In this document: piece by piece, positions 36,864 to 46,571 of the stretch
Numbering within the stretch: position 1 is the stretch's first letter
Layout of the letters: the number at the start of each line of letters is the position of its first letter
Assembly (NCBI RefSeq): GCF_002242805.1
Contig: NZ_MCGQ01000007.1
Span: forward strand, 434,001-498,000
Source: Streptomyces diastatochromogenes
GTDB taxonomy: Bacteria; Actinomycetota; Actinomycetes; Streptomycetales; Streptomycetaceae
Direction of reading: 5' to 3'
Length of the DNA stretch: 64,000 nucleotides
Program-made: the position numbers and the translations under genes
The notes under the pieces: model-generated
The model's input: only the letters and a program-made list of their open reading frames with translations
Databases searched by the model: none
What the model was told of the DNA's origin: nothing

Positions 36864-37340
36864 ATGGATCTGGCACGTATGAACTGGGCAGCCCTCACCA
36901 CCACCGCACCCGAACTGGCAGCGCTCTCCGAGGAGCGTTTCGGCGCCCACCGGCACCACGTCCTGGCGACCCTGCGCCGGGACGGGTCCCCCCGCACGTC
37001 CGGCCTGGAGGTCCGTTTCCTGGGCGGAGAGCTGTGGCTCGGCATGATGCCGAACTCCCTCAAGGCCCTCGACCTGCTGCGCGATCCGCGCTTCGCGCTC
37101 CAGGCGAATCCGGGCGCCGACATGGGCAGCGGGGACGTGCGGATCAGCGGCCGGGCGTTCGAGGTCGAGGACGGCGCGGCCAGGGCGGCCTACGTCGAAG
37201 AGGTGGAACCGCCGCAGCCGTTCCACCTCTTCCGCACCGAGTTGACGGAGGTCGTGCGGACCTACGTCGAGGACGAGACGTACCTGGTCGCCCAGGTCTG
37301 GAAGCCCGGAGAGCCGGTGCGCACTCTCAGGCGACGGTAG
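36864..37340 (+). CDS. Pyridoxamine 5'-phosphate oxidase-like flavin/F420-binding protein
   Basis: 158 residues from ATG 36864 (ATG 36879 also possible; no clear ribosome site). HVLATLRRDGSPRTSGLEVR and LWLGMMPNSLKALDLLRDPR are typical of the split-barrel PPOX superfamily. Actinobacterial members bind FMN, F420 or heme-degradation substrates; the sequence does not tell which. It converges on guaA with only 3 bp between stop codons. Confidence 0.85.
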   Translation: MDLARMNWAALTTTAPELAALSEERFGAHRHHVLATLRRDGSPRTSGLEVRFLGGELWLGMMPNSLKALDLLRDPRFALQANPGADMGSGDVRISGRAFEVEDGAARAAYVEEVEPPQPFHLFRTELTEVVRTYVEDETYLVAQVWKPGEPVRTLRRR

Positions 37341-37343
37341 GGA

Positions 37344-38924
<1,581 letters not shown>

Positions 38925-39027
38925 GGGGTGCCTTCTGGTGGTCGGGCGGGGGTCTGTGCTTCCGATTCTAACGGGGTGGGCATGGAGGCCCGACCGGCAC
39001 AGGCGTGGCCCGTGGCATACTGACCCC

Positions 39028-39099
39028 ATGCTCACGCAGACGACCTTCCTGTTTACCTATGGCACCCGGCCCGCCGGCTGCCATGGTCGTGCTGCTTGA
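39028..39099 (+). CDS. Putative leader peptide of a Phe/Tyr attenuator
   Basis: A 23-residue open frame starting [15 protein letters not shown]. It contains Phe-Leu-Phe-Thr-Tyr at codons 7-11; the second Phe and the Tyr use TTT and TAT, which are very rare in this genome. CATACT (39016-39021) ends 6 nt before the ATG, so it would be translated from a leaderless mRNA. The stop lies 22 nt before a strong terminator and 109 nt before the chorismate mutase gene, the geometry of ribosome-mediated attenuation. Confidence 0.7.
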   Translation: MLTQTTFLFTYGTRPAGCHGRAA

Positions 39100-39120
39100 G
39101 CAAACCGCCAAGCGACTTCC

Positions 39121-39162
39121 CAGGCGCCCCGGGCCGACAAGGCCCGGGGCGCCTGTCGTTTT
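39121..39162 (+). terminator. Attenuator terminator before chorismate mutase
   Basis: A perfect 15-bp stem, CAGGCGCCCCGGGCC (39121-39135) with GGCCCGGGGCGCCTG (39141-39155), loop GACAA, followed by TCGTTTT. It sits inside the transcript of the next gene, so it must be read through conditionally. GGCCCG (39068-39073) in the leader ORF can pair with CGGGCC (39130-39135) as a short antiterminator. Confidence 0.85.
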
Positions 39163-39208
39163 CCGGGTTCTGTCGTTCCGGGGCCTCCACTTCTCCAGGA
39201 GCCCCGAC

Positions 39209-39466
39209 ATGACCACCGTCACCGCGGAACAGACCATCGCCGACGCCCGTGAGCGCATCGACGCGCTCGACGACCGGATCATCGGGCTCATCCAGGAGCG
39301 GATGGCCGTGTCCACCGTCGTCCAGGAGGCCCGGATCGCCTCCGGCGGCCGGCGGGTGAACCTCTCCCGCGAGATGGAGATCCTCGGCCGCTACCGCGAG
39401 GCCCTCGGCAAGCCGGGCACCGCCCTCGCGATGACCCTGCTGGAGCTGTGCCGGGGTCGCATCTGA
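39209..39466 (+). CDS. Chorismate mutase (AroQ class, short monofunctional)
   Basis: 85 residues from ATG 39209, a typical AroQ helical protein. ARERIDALDDRIIGLIQERM has the conserved Arg and Asp; RRVNLSREMEILGRYREAL and LLELCRGRI follow. It converts chorismate to prephenate, the branch leading to Phe and Tyr. The upstream leader peptide, rich in Phe and Tyr, and the attenuator fit end-product control. Confidence 0.93.
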   Translation: MTTVTAEQTIADARERIDALDDRIIGLIQERMAVSTVVQEARIASGGRRVNLSREMEILGRYREALGKPGTALAMTLLELCRGRI

Positions 39467-39927
39467 GTTCGGTCCCGCTCTCACCCGTACGGCGCGTGAC
39501 CGGCCCGCGGACCGCTTCGTTGATCCCGATGTCCGTGCCAGCCAGGGGCGGGCCCGACAGAACCACGCGTGGCTCGCTGGAGCGATGAGGCGTACGGGTC
39601 GTGCCGTGCGCCGTGGGACCTCGCTCCAGGGAAGTGACCGGACGGCAGGGGACAGCAGCCCGGTCACCCAAGAGAACGGTCGGCTCCGGGGACGCCCGGG
39701 GCCGACCGGCGGAAAATTGCAAAAATGCACCAGTGCCGGGTCAAACGGTTGCGGATGCCTCGCTCATCCCGCACGATGCGTAGAAAGCCCCAAGTCCCCT
39801 CGCAGACAACGGCATTGTCCTACCCCGGCTTGTTCGCCGGAGGTCGAGACCACATCACACAACAGGCGGCGCAACCCCCCGGCGCCGCCTCCAGGCACCG
39901 GCGCTGCCCTGACGTCGGTGCTGACGA
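39467..39927. other. 461-bp stretch without a convincing gene
   Basis: Short open frames on both strands lack coding-type third-position bias. A 14-bp hairpin with one G-T wobble lies at 39677-39708 (arms CGGTCGGCTCCGGG and CCCGGGGCCGACCG, loop GACG). Beside it, on the minus strand, TTGACC, 17 nt and TGCAAT form a fair promoter directed into the hairpin. An AT-rich patch (AAAATTGCAAAAATGCA, 39713-39729) stands out. A small RNA is possible but not shown. Confidence 0.35.
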
Positions 39928-39967
39928 ATGAAGGGCCCCGCGGACCGAGTCCCGCGGGGCCCTTCAT
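39928..39967. terminator. 16-bp perfect hairpin terminator
   Basis: ATGAAGGGCCCCGCGG (39928-39943) pairs with CCGCGGGGCCCTTCAT (39952-39967), loop 8 nt. It may end any transcript from 39467-39927, or read-through from chorismate mutase. Confidence 0.75.
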
Positions 39968-40071
39968 CATGCCCATCACGCGTGACTCGCGTCACATGAA
40001 AATCACGTGAGGCGACGCAACCGTTCAGGCCCCTCGCTGATCAAACCTGCTGCCGGATCAAGAAGACGGTA

Positions 40072-40122
40072 AGAAGCGAGGGACCTGCGTTCGGAGGGGG
40101 ATGCAGGTCCCTCGGCACTTCT
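40072..40122 (-). terminator. Terminator after the GMC oxidoreductase gene
   Basis: CGAGGGACCTGC (40077-40088) with GCAGGTCCCTCG (40103-40114), extended by GAAG/CTTC outside. It lies 27 bp past the stop of the leftward gene. Confidence 0.8.
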
Positions 40123-40148
40123 TCGCTCCGGCTGCTCCTCCGGTCCGG

Positions 40149-41954
40149 CTACTTCTTCGGCGGCACCGCCGGGATCCCCAGGAACGGCAGCTTCAGCGCG
40201 CCGAAGGCGTCCGCGGGGACCGCCGGCTGCCGGGGTTCCACCGGCTTCAGGCGTTCGTACGCCGCTCCCGGCGCCGGACGCGGATCCTCCTCGCCCTTGT
40301 TCGGCCAGTACGACATGGCCCGCTCGGCCTGCGCGGTGATCGTCAGCGACGGGTTCACGCCCAGGTTCGCGGAGACCGCGGCGCCGTCCACGACCGAGAT
40401 GCCGGGGTGGCCGTAGAGCCGGTGGTACGGGTCGATCACGCCGGTCTCCGCGGAGTCGCCGATGGGGCAGCCGCCCAGGAAGTGCGCGGTCAGCGGGGTG
40501 CCCATCAGCTCGCCGACGTTGCTGCCCGCGAAGCCGTTGATCTCGGCGGCGAGGGCCGAGGCGGCCTCCGAGGCGGCCTTGATCTGCTTGGGGTTCGGCG
40601 CGCCGTGGCCCTGCCGGGCGGTGAGCAGGCCCTTGCCGACGCCGCCGGGCTTGAGGTACGTCGTCAGCGAGTTGTCCAGGGACTGCATCACCAGGCCGAT
40701 GATGGTCCGCTCCGACCAGCGCCGGTTGGACAGGGAGCGGGCGACCAGCAGGGGGTGGCGGGCCGCGTTCGCCAGCCAGGCCAGGGCGCGCGAGGAGCCC
40801 TCGGCGTAGGGGACCTGGAGGATCGACAGGCCGCCCATCGAGTTGGAGCCCTTGCCGTAGCGGACGGGCTCGATGTGGGTGTTCTCGTCGGGGTGGACGG
40901 AGGACGTGATGGCGACCCCGCGCGTGAAGTCGGCCTTCGGTTCGCCGGTGGCCTTGCGGTAGCGGCGGTTGTCCGTCTGCGCGCCGACCAGCGCCTCGGA
41001 GTTGGTGCGGGTCAGGTCGCCGAGGCGGGCGGAGAGGTGGGGCAGCTGGCCGCCGGCCTTCATGCGGTGCAGCAGGGTCTGGGTGCCGTACGTGCCGGCC
41101 GCGATCACGACCCTCCGCGCAGTGAGGATCCGCCCCTTGCCCTTCTTCTTGTCGTCCGTCGGCAGCGTCGCCACCGCGTACCCGCCCCGCGAGTCGTCCG
41201 TGACGGACACGACCGTCGTCATGGGGTGCACCACCGCGCCCGCCTTCTCGGCGAGGTACAGGTAGTTCTCGTTCAGGGTGTTCTTCGCGCCGTGCCGGCA
41301 GCCGGTCATGCACTCACCGCACTCGGTGCAGGCCTTGCGGGACGGGCCGGCCCCGCCGAAGTACGGGTCGGCCACCTGCCCGCCCGGCTGCGCCTTCGCC
41401 GTCCCGTCGGCGTCCTTGCCGTCGCCGAAGAACACGCCGACCGGCGCGAGGTGGAAGGTGTCGCCGACGCCCATCCGCTGTGCCGCCGCCTTCAGGTGCA
41501 CGTCGGAGGGGGTCATGGTGGGGTTGAGCCGGACGCCGAGCATGCGCTGCGCCTGGTCGTAGTACGGCTTCAGCTCCTCCTGCCAGTCGGTGATGTCCTT
41601 CCACTGCGGGTCGTCGAAGAAGGCCTTCGGCGGTACGTAGAGGGTGTTGGCGTAGTTGAGCGAACCGCCGCCGACGCCTGCGCCGGCCAGGACCATGACG
41701 TTGCCCAGCAGGTGGATGCGCTGGATGCCGTACATACCGAGCTTGGGGGCCCAGAGGTAGTTCTTCAGGTCCCAGGAGTTCTTGGGGAGCGTGTCGCGGG
41801 CGAAGCGGCGGCCGGCTTCCAGGACGCCTACCTTGTATCCCTTCTCGGTGAGGCGCAGGGCGGACACCGAGCCGCCGAACCCCGAACCGATCACGATGAC
41901 GTCGTAGTCGTACCCGTCCTCGTCCCGGGTCTGGACAGACTTCTCCTGCGACAC
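40149..41954 (-). CDS. GMC-family oxidoreductase, cholesterol-oxidase-like (ChoD type)
   Basis: 601 residues. The FAD-binding start is YDVIVIGSGFGGSVSALRLT; GAGVGGGSLNYANTLYVPP is the second flavin contact. The C-terminal HFLGGCPIGDSAETGVIDPY and GISVVDGAAVSANLGVNPSL hold the GMC catalytic region. CTECGECMTGCRHGAKN (near residue 215) is a ferredoxin-like Cys cluster found in this branch and could bind an Fe-S centre. True substrate unknown. It begins 28 bp after the aldehyde dehydrogenase gene; an alcohol-to-aldehyde-to-acid pathway is a reasonable inference. Confidence 0.88.
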   Translation of the reverse strand: MSQEKSVQTRDEDGYDYDVIVIGSGFGGSVSALRLTEKGYKVGVLEAGRRFARDTLPKNSWDLKNYLWAPKLGMYGIQRIHLLGNVMVLAGAGVGGGSLNYANTLYVPPKAFFDDPQWKDITDWQEELKPYYDQAQRMLGVRLNPTMTPSDVHLKAAAQRMGVGDTFHLAPVGVFFGDGKDADGTAKAQPGGQVADPYFGGAGPSRKACTECGECMTGCRHGAKNTLNENYLYLAEKAGAVVHPMTTVVSVTDDSRGGYAVATLPTDDKKKGKGRILTARRVVIAAGTYGTQTLLHRMKAGGQLPHLSARLGDLTRTNSEALVGAQTDNRRYRKATGEPKADFTRGVAITSSVHPDENTHIEPVRYGKGSNSMGGLSILQVPYAEGSSRALAWLANAARHPLLVARSLSNRRWSERTIIGLVMQSLDNSLTTYLKPGGVGKGLLTARQGHGAPNPKQIKAASEAASALAAEINGFAGSNVGELMGTPLTAHFLGGCPIGDSAETGVIDPYHRLYGHPGISVVDGAAVSANLGVNPSLTITAQAERAMSYWPNKGEEDPRPAPGAAYERLKPVEPRQPAVPADAFGALKLPFLGIPAVPPKK

Positions 41955-41982
41955 GTGCTCTCCTCGTTGAGAACGGGGTGGT

Positions 41983-43596
41983 CTAGCGGAAACGGAATGC
42001 CTTCATCAGCTTGAGACTGCGGCTCATGAAGGCGGCGTACTTCTCGTCGTCCATGCCCAGCGACGGCGCCATCGGCAGCAGCCGCTGCTCGGCCACCGTC
42101 TGGGCCTCCGTGTACTTGAGGATGCCCTCGGAGCCGTGGCGGCGGCCGAGGCCGGAGTCCTTCATGCCGCCCATCGGGGACTGGACGCTGCCGTAGGCGG
42201 GCGCGTAGCCCTCGTTGACGTTGACGGTGCCGGTGCGCAGCCGGGAGGCGATGTCCTGGCCGCGGCGGGCGCTCCTGGTCCACACGGACGCGTTCAGGCC
42301 GTACGGCGTGGAGTTGGCGCGCTCGACCGCCTCGTCGTCGGTCTTGAAGCGGTAGATGGAGACGACGGGACCGAAGGTCTCCTCCTCGCACACGGCCATG
42401 GAGTCCTCGACGTCGTCGAGGATGGTCGGCTCGAAGAAGTACGGGCCGATGTCCGGGCGGGCCACACCGCCCGAGACCACCTTCGCGCCCTTGGTGACGG
42501 CCTCCTCCACGTGCCGTTCGACGGTCTTCAGCTGCCGTTCCCCGACCAGCGAGCCCATGTCGGCGCCGTAGGCGAGGGAGTTGCCGAGCCGCATGGCCCT
42601 GGTGCGGGCGGCGAAGCGCTCCAGGAAGGCGTCGGCGACGGACTCGTGGACGTACAACCGCTCGATGGAGATGCAGAGTTGGCCGGCGGAGGAGAAGCAG
42701 GCGCGTACGGCGCCGGCGGCCGCCTTCTCGATGTCGGCGTCGTCGAGCACCAGCATGGCGTTCTTGCCGCCGAGTTCGAGGGAGACGCCGACCAGGCGGG
42801 CGGCGGCGCCCTGGGCGACCTCGCGGCCGGTGCGGGTGGAGCCGGTGAAGGAGACGTAGTCGGCGTGCCGGACGACCTCCGGGCCGACGACCGGGCCCTC
42901 GCCGAGCACGACCTGGAAGACGTCGGCGGGCAGTCCGGCCTCGATGAGCAGGTCACGGGCCCACAGGGCGGTGAGGCAGGTCTCGGTGTCGGGCTTCATC
43001 ACGACCGCGTTGCCCGCGACGAAGGCGGGCAGCGCGTCGCCGACCGACAGCTCCAGGGGGTAGTTCCAGGGGGCGATCTGGCCGACGACCCCGCGCGGGT
43101 GGCGGAGTTCGGTGACCTTCGTCAGGGTCGGCATCGCGCCGGCGTGCCGCTTGGGCCGCAGGTAGGCGGGGGCCTTGCGGCCGTAGTGACGGGCGGCCAC
43201 CGCGACGGCCTGGACCTCCTCGTGGGCGTGCAGGCGGGCCTTGCCGGTCTCCAGCTGGATCAGGTCGAGGACCTCTGCCTGCCGTTCCAGCACCAGGTCG
43301 TGGAAGCGGAGCAGCACGGCGGCCCGCTGCCGCACCGGTGTCCTCTCCCACACCGCCTGTGCGGCGCGGGCGGCCTGGAAGGCCTTGAGCACGTCCTCGG
43401 GCGTGGACTCGGGCAGGTCGGCCAGCTTCTCGCCGGTGAACGGGGTGTGGTTGGCGGTACGGCCGGAGCCGGCCACGCCCTTGGTCAGCTGGGCCACCAG
43501 CTCCGGGGTGACCACGTCGGCGGCGGTGCGGGCGCCCTCGGGGGCGGGCGCGAGGGGGTTGGTACCGGTGATGTCCGGGGCCTGCGAGTCCGTCAT
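41983..43596 (-). CDS. Succinate-semialdehyde dehydrogenase (NADP+) type aldehyde dehydrogenase
   Basis: 537 residues. The aldehyde dehydrogenase signatures are present: VVGQIAPWNYPLELSVGDAL, VSFTGSTRTGREVAQ, catalytic Glu in GVSLELGGKNAMLVLDDAD and Cys in CFSSAGQLCISIERLYV. This is the actinobacterial GabD2 branch, but substrate assignment by homology is only moderate. The C-terminal 25 residues (SLGMDDEKYAAFMSRSLKL) extend the usual length. First gene of an apparent operon with the GMC oxidoreductase. Confidence 0.88.
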   Translation of the reverse strand: MTDSQAPDITGTNPLAPAPEGARTAADVVTPELVAQLTKGVAGSGRTANHTPFTGEKLADLPESTPEDVLKAFQAARAAQAVWERTPVRQRAAVLLRFHDLVLERQAEVLDLIQLETGKARLHAHEEVQAVAVAARHYGRKAPAYLRPKRHAGAMPTLTKVTELRHPRGVVGQIAPWNYPLELSVGDALPAFVAGNAVVMKPDTETCLTALWARDLLIEAGLPADVFQVVLGEGPVVGPEVVRHADYVSFTGSTRTGREVAQGAAARLVGVSLELGGKNAMLVLDDADIEKAAAGAVRACFSSAGQLCISIERLYVHESVADAFLERFAARTRAMRLGNSLAYGADMGSLVGERQLKTVERHVEEAVTKGAKVVSGGVARPDIGPYFFEPTILDDVEDSMAVCEEETFGPVVSIYRFKTDDEAVERANSTPYGLNASVWTRSARRGQDIASRLRTGTVNVNEGYAPAYGSVQSPMGGMKDSGLGRRHGSEGILKYTEAQTVAEQRLLPMAPSLGMDDEKYAAFMSRSLKLMKAFRFR

Positions 43597-43722
43597 GAGG
43601 CGCAGGGTATGCCGCGGCGGAGGCTTTGGGTACCCGTCGGTAACGGGGATTCACCGACTGCACACACAACGCCAGTGATCACTGGCAGCGAATGCGCTGA
43701 TCAGGGCGTTGTCGGATGACGA

Positions 43723-44616
43723 TCACTCGGCCCCGGGTTTTTTCGCGAGGAGGAGACCGAGGGCGGCGAGGGGGGTACGGCGGCGGGGGTCGGGGGTGGG
43801 GACAGGGGTGGGGGCCGGAGCGGGAGGCGCAGGCCGGGGCTGCGGCTCGGGCTCGGGTGTCGTCTCCCCCGCCGGGACCAGACCCCCACACACCTCCAGC
43901 ACCGCCGCCACCTCCTCCGCCCCCGGCCGCGCCTCCGGCTCCGGCGCGTGCAGCCGGGTGAGCAGCGGGCCCAGCGGGCCGGCGTCCCCGCCCTCGACGG
44001 CCGTGGCGAGCAGTGACCCGAGGGACCACAGGTCGGAGGCGGGGCCGGCACCGCGTCCCGACGCCCGCTCCGGCGCGACGAACTCGGCGGGCGCTTCCGC
44101 CACGTGCCCGTCCCCGATGCCGAAGTCGGTGACGACGACCCGTCCGGTGCCGGACTCGATCAGGACGTTGGCGGGCTTGATGTCCCGGTGCACGATCCCG
44201 ACGGCGTGCGCCGCCCGGAGCGCCCCGAGGACGGCGAGCCCGACCCGGGCGGCCTCGGCGGGCTCCAGGGGCCCGCGCCGGACGGCCTCCCGCAGCGACT
44301 CGCCCTGGATCAACTCCATGACGATCCAGGGGAGTCCGTCCTCGGTGACGACGTCGTACAGGGTGACGGCCGAGGGATGCCGTACCCGGGCGGCGGCCCG
44401 GGCCTCCGTGCAGAGGCGGTGTGCGAGCCGCCGGCTCTGCTCGTCGTCCGCCGGATCCCCGGGCAGGACGGGCTCCTTGACGGCGACGTCCCGCTGCTCC
44501 TGCTCGTCGCGCGCCCGCCAGACGGTCCCGGACGGTCCGGCGCCGAGGCGCTCCAGGAGCCGGTAGCGCCCACCGATCAACTGTTCGTCGGGCGAGCGTT
44601 CGCCGTCTCCAGTCAT
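43723..44616 (-). CDS. Soluble Ser/Thr protein kinase with Pro-rich tail
   Basis: 297 residues. Gly loop RLGAGPSGTVWRARD, Lys in DVAVKEPVLPG, catalytic loop GIVHRDIKPANVLIESG and metal motif VVTDFGIGDGH are intact. The activation segment is short (AEAPAEFVAPERASGRGAGP), with no usual phospho-Thr pair. The C-lobe is cut short and replaced by a Pro/Glu-rich tail (PEPEPQPRPAPPAPAPTP); no membrane segment. Unlike the kinases at 46-57 kb it has no sensor domain. Confidence 0.85.
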   Translation of the reverse strand: MTGDGERSPDEQLIGGRYRLLERLGAGPSGTVWRARDEQEQRDVAVKEPVLPGDPADDEQSRRLAHRLCTEARAAARVRHPSAVTLYDVVTEDGLPWIVMELIQGESLREAVRRGPLEPAEAARVGLAVLGALRAAHAVGIVHRDIKPANVLIESGTGRVVVTDFGIGDGHVAEAPAEFVAPERASGRGAGPASDLWSLGSLLATAVEGGDAGPLGPLLTRLHAPEPEARPGAEEVAAVLEVCGGLVPAGETTPEPEPQPRPAPPAPAPTPVPTPDPRRRTPLAALGLLLAKKPGAE

Positions 44617-44661
44617 GTCACATGAGTACCGTGCGCACCATGCCCTTGTCGAAGCGGGCGG

Positions 44662-45564
44662 TCAGACGGCCCACCGGTTCAGCGCGAACCCCCCTTTCTC
44701 CTTGCGTACTTCGACGGCACCAGCGCCACCGAAGTGCGCGGGGACGACCAACGCCCGCTCGTCGGCGGCGCGTTCGAGCACCCGGAGCCGGGTCGCGGCC
44801 GCCTGCCGTGGGTCGAGGCAGAAGCAGCTGCTGCACTCGGGGTGCAGGATCTGCACCGGGCTGTGCAGCAGGTCGCCGACGAACACGGCCCGCTCGCCGC
44901 GCGAGGCGAGGCGCAGCACGGAGGATCCCGGGGTGTGACCGGGGGCGGCCTCCAGGACGAGATGCTCGTCGATGCGGTACTCGCCGTCCCACACCACGGC
45001 CTGCCCGGCCCGGTGCACGGGCGCGACGCTGTCCTCGTAGACGAGCCGGTCGTCCACGCGCACGCCGCCCGCGTAGCCGCCCTCGGGCCCGAAGTGGTGG
45101 TCGTCGGCGGCCGGCAGGAGGTACCGGGCGCCGGGGAAGGACGGTACCCACACACCGTCGGCGTTGCGGGTGTTCCAGCCGACATGGTCGCCGTGCAGAT
45201 GCGTGTTGACGACGACGTCGACGTCCTGCGGACGGATCCCGGCCCGCTCCAGGCGGTCCAGGAAGTCCCCCTCCCGCTGGTGGAAGAGGGGATTGCCGGG
45301 ACGCTCGCGGCCGTTGCCGACACCGGTGTCGACCAGCACCGTGCGCCCGCCGGAGCGCACCACCCAGGTCTGGAGCGCCACCACGGCACGGTCGCCACCG
45401 GGCTCGCGGTGGTCGGGGACGAGTTCCTCCTCGTGGGCGCTCCACACCTCGGGGCCGCAGTCCGGGACGAGGGCTCCGGCGGGCACGTACGGCCCCCGCC
45501 ACTCGACGATACGGAGCACCTCGACGTCGCCGACCCTGAAGCTCTGCACATTGTCATCAGCCAT
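44662..45564 (-). CDS. Metallo-beta-lactamase-fold hydrolase
   Basis: 300 residues from ATG 45564, which lies 7 nt after a -10 box (leaderless). The zinc motif HxHxDH is VNTHLHGDHVGWN; further ligands are in EAAPGHTPGSSVL and VFVGDLLHSPVQ and the final VVPAHFGG. This is the AHL-lactonase/glyoxalase II-like branch; substrate unknown. A Cys pair lies in PECSSCFCLD. Divergent from an AraC-type regulator that may control it. Confidence 0.9.
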   Translation of the reverse strand: MADDNVQSFRVGDVEVLRIVEWRGPYVPAGALVPDCGPEVWSAHEEELVPDHREPGGDRAVVALQTWVVRSGGRTVLVDTGVGNGRERPGNPLFHQREGDFLDRLERAGIRPQDVDVVVNTHLHGDHVGWNTRNADGVWVPSFPGARYLLPAADDHHFGPEGGYAGGVRVDDRLVYEDSVAPVHRAGQAVVWDGEYRIDEHLVLEAAPGHTPGSSVLRLASRGERAVFVGDLLHSPVQILHPECSSCFCLDPRQAAATRLRVLERAADERALVVPAHFGGAGAVEVRKEKGGFALNRWAV

Positions 45565-45571
45565 ACCGATG

Positions 45572-45600
45572 ACCCTAGGAGTCGGGATTGAACGTCCCAA
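45572..45600 (-). promoter_or_regulatory. Promoter of the MBL gene
   Basis: On the minus strand TTGGGA (45600-45595), 17 nt, TAGGGT (45577-45572), then 7 nt to the ATG. GGGA (45584-45587) and TCCC (45595-45598) form a 4-7-4 inverted repeat across the -35 region, a possible operator. Confidence 0.65.
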
Positions 45601-45621
45601 TGCTCGTTCGGCTCTGTCCAA

Positions 45622-45627
45622 TACGCT
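45622..45627 (+). promoter_or_regulatory. -10 box of the AraC gene
   Basis: TACGCT ends 8 nt before the ATG at 45636; no ribosome site is visible, so the mRNA is probably leaderless. The -35 is not clear and would overlap the divergent promoter. Confidence 0.45.
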
Positions 45628-45635
45628 GTTGTCTC

Positions 45636-46571
45636 ATGGATGTGGTGAGCGATGCGATCTCGGCGGTCCGGGCCGGCCGGCCGTCCTCGAACCGGCTGCG
45701 GGTGCACGGCAGCTGGAGCGTCCGGCTCGCGCCGTACGAGGGGGCGGGCTTCCATGTCGTCCTGAGCGGCGCGTGCCGGCTCGTGCCGGACGGGGGCGGC
45801 GACCCGGTGCCCCTGGGCACGGGGGACGTGGTGCTGCTGCCGCACGGGGCGGGACACGTGCTGGCGGACCGGGCGGCGGGCGCCGCCGAGCTGCGGCGGG
45901 CGGTGCCGTTCGAGGAGGTGCGGGACACGGACGTACGGCTTCCCGGGTCCGGCCCCGGCGTCGAGCTGCTGTGCGGCAAGTACCGTCTCGACCGCAGTCG
46001 CACCCACCCGCTGCTGGCGGAGCTGCCGCAGGTGGTGCACCTGCCGCACCGGGTCGGCGACCAACCCGAACTGCGTACCGCCGTCGACCTGTTGGCGCGG
46101 GAGCTGGACGAGCGCCGGCCGGGCGCCTGCCTGGCCCTGCCGAGTCTGCTGGACCTTCTGCTGATCTACATGGTCCGCGCCTGGATGGCCCGGGCGGAGA
46201 CGGGCGCGTGGCCGGCGGTGCTGAACGACCCGGTGGCGACGGCCGCGCTGCGGGCCCTGCACTCCGATCCGGCTGCCGCCTGGACGGCCGACCGGCTGGC
46301 CTCGGAGGCGGGCGTCTCCCGCGCCACCCTGTCCCGCCGCTTCACGTCCCTGGTCGGCCGCCCGCCGATGGCGTACCTCACCTGGTGGCGGCTGACCCTG
46401 GCGGCGACCCGCCTGCGCGACTCGGACGTGCCCCTGGCGACGGTGGCCCGGGAGACCGGCTACGGCAGTCCGTACGCCCTCTCGCACGCGTTCAGCCGGG
46501 AGTTCGGCACCACACCGGGGCGGTACCGGGAGCGGGTCCGGGCCGACGGGCCCGCCCTCACGGCTTCGTGA
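45636..46571 (+). CDS. AraC-family transcription regulator
   Basis: 311 residues from ATG 45636 (MDVVSDAISAVRAGRPSS). An N-terminal cupin-type domain (HVVLSGACRLVPDGGG, VVLLPHGAGHVLADR) is followed by a double HTH: WTADRLASEAGVSRATLSRR and PLATVARETGYGSPYALSHA, then FSREFGTTPGRYR. Members with this cupin usually sense small molecules. It probably regulates the divergent MBL-fold gene. Its 3' end overlaps the kinase gene by 14 bp. Confidence 0.93.
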   Translation: MDVVSDAISAVRAGRPSSNRLRVHGSWSVRLAPYEGAGFHVVLSGACRLVPDGGGDPVPLGTGDVVLLPHGAGHVLADRAAGAAELRRAVPFEEVRDTDVRLPGSGPGVELLCGKYRLDRSRTHPLLAELPQVVHLPHRVGDQPELRTAVDLLARELDERRPGACLALPSLLDLLLIYMVRAWMARAETGAWPAVLNDPVATAALRALHSDPAAAWTADRLASEAGVSRATLSRRFTSLVGRPPMAYLTWWRLTLAATRLRDSDVPLATVARETGYGSPYALSHAFSREFGTTPGRYRERVRADGPALTAS

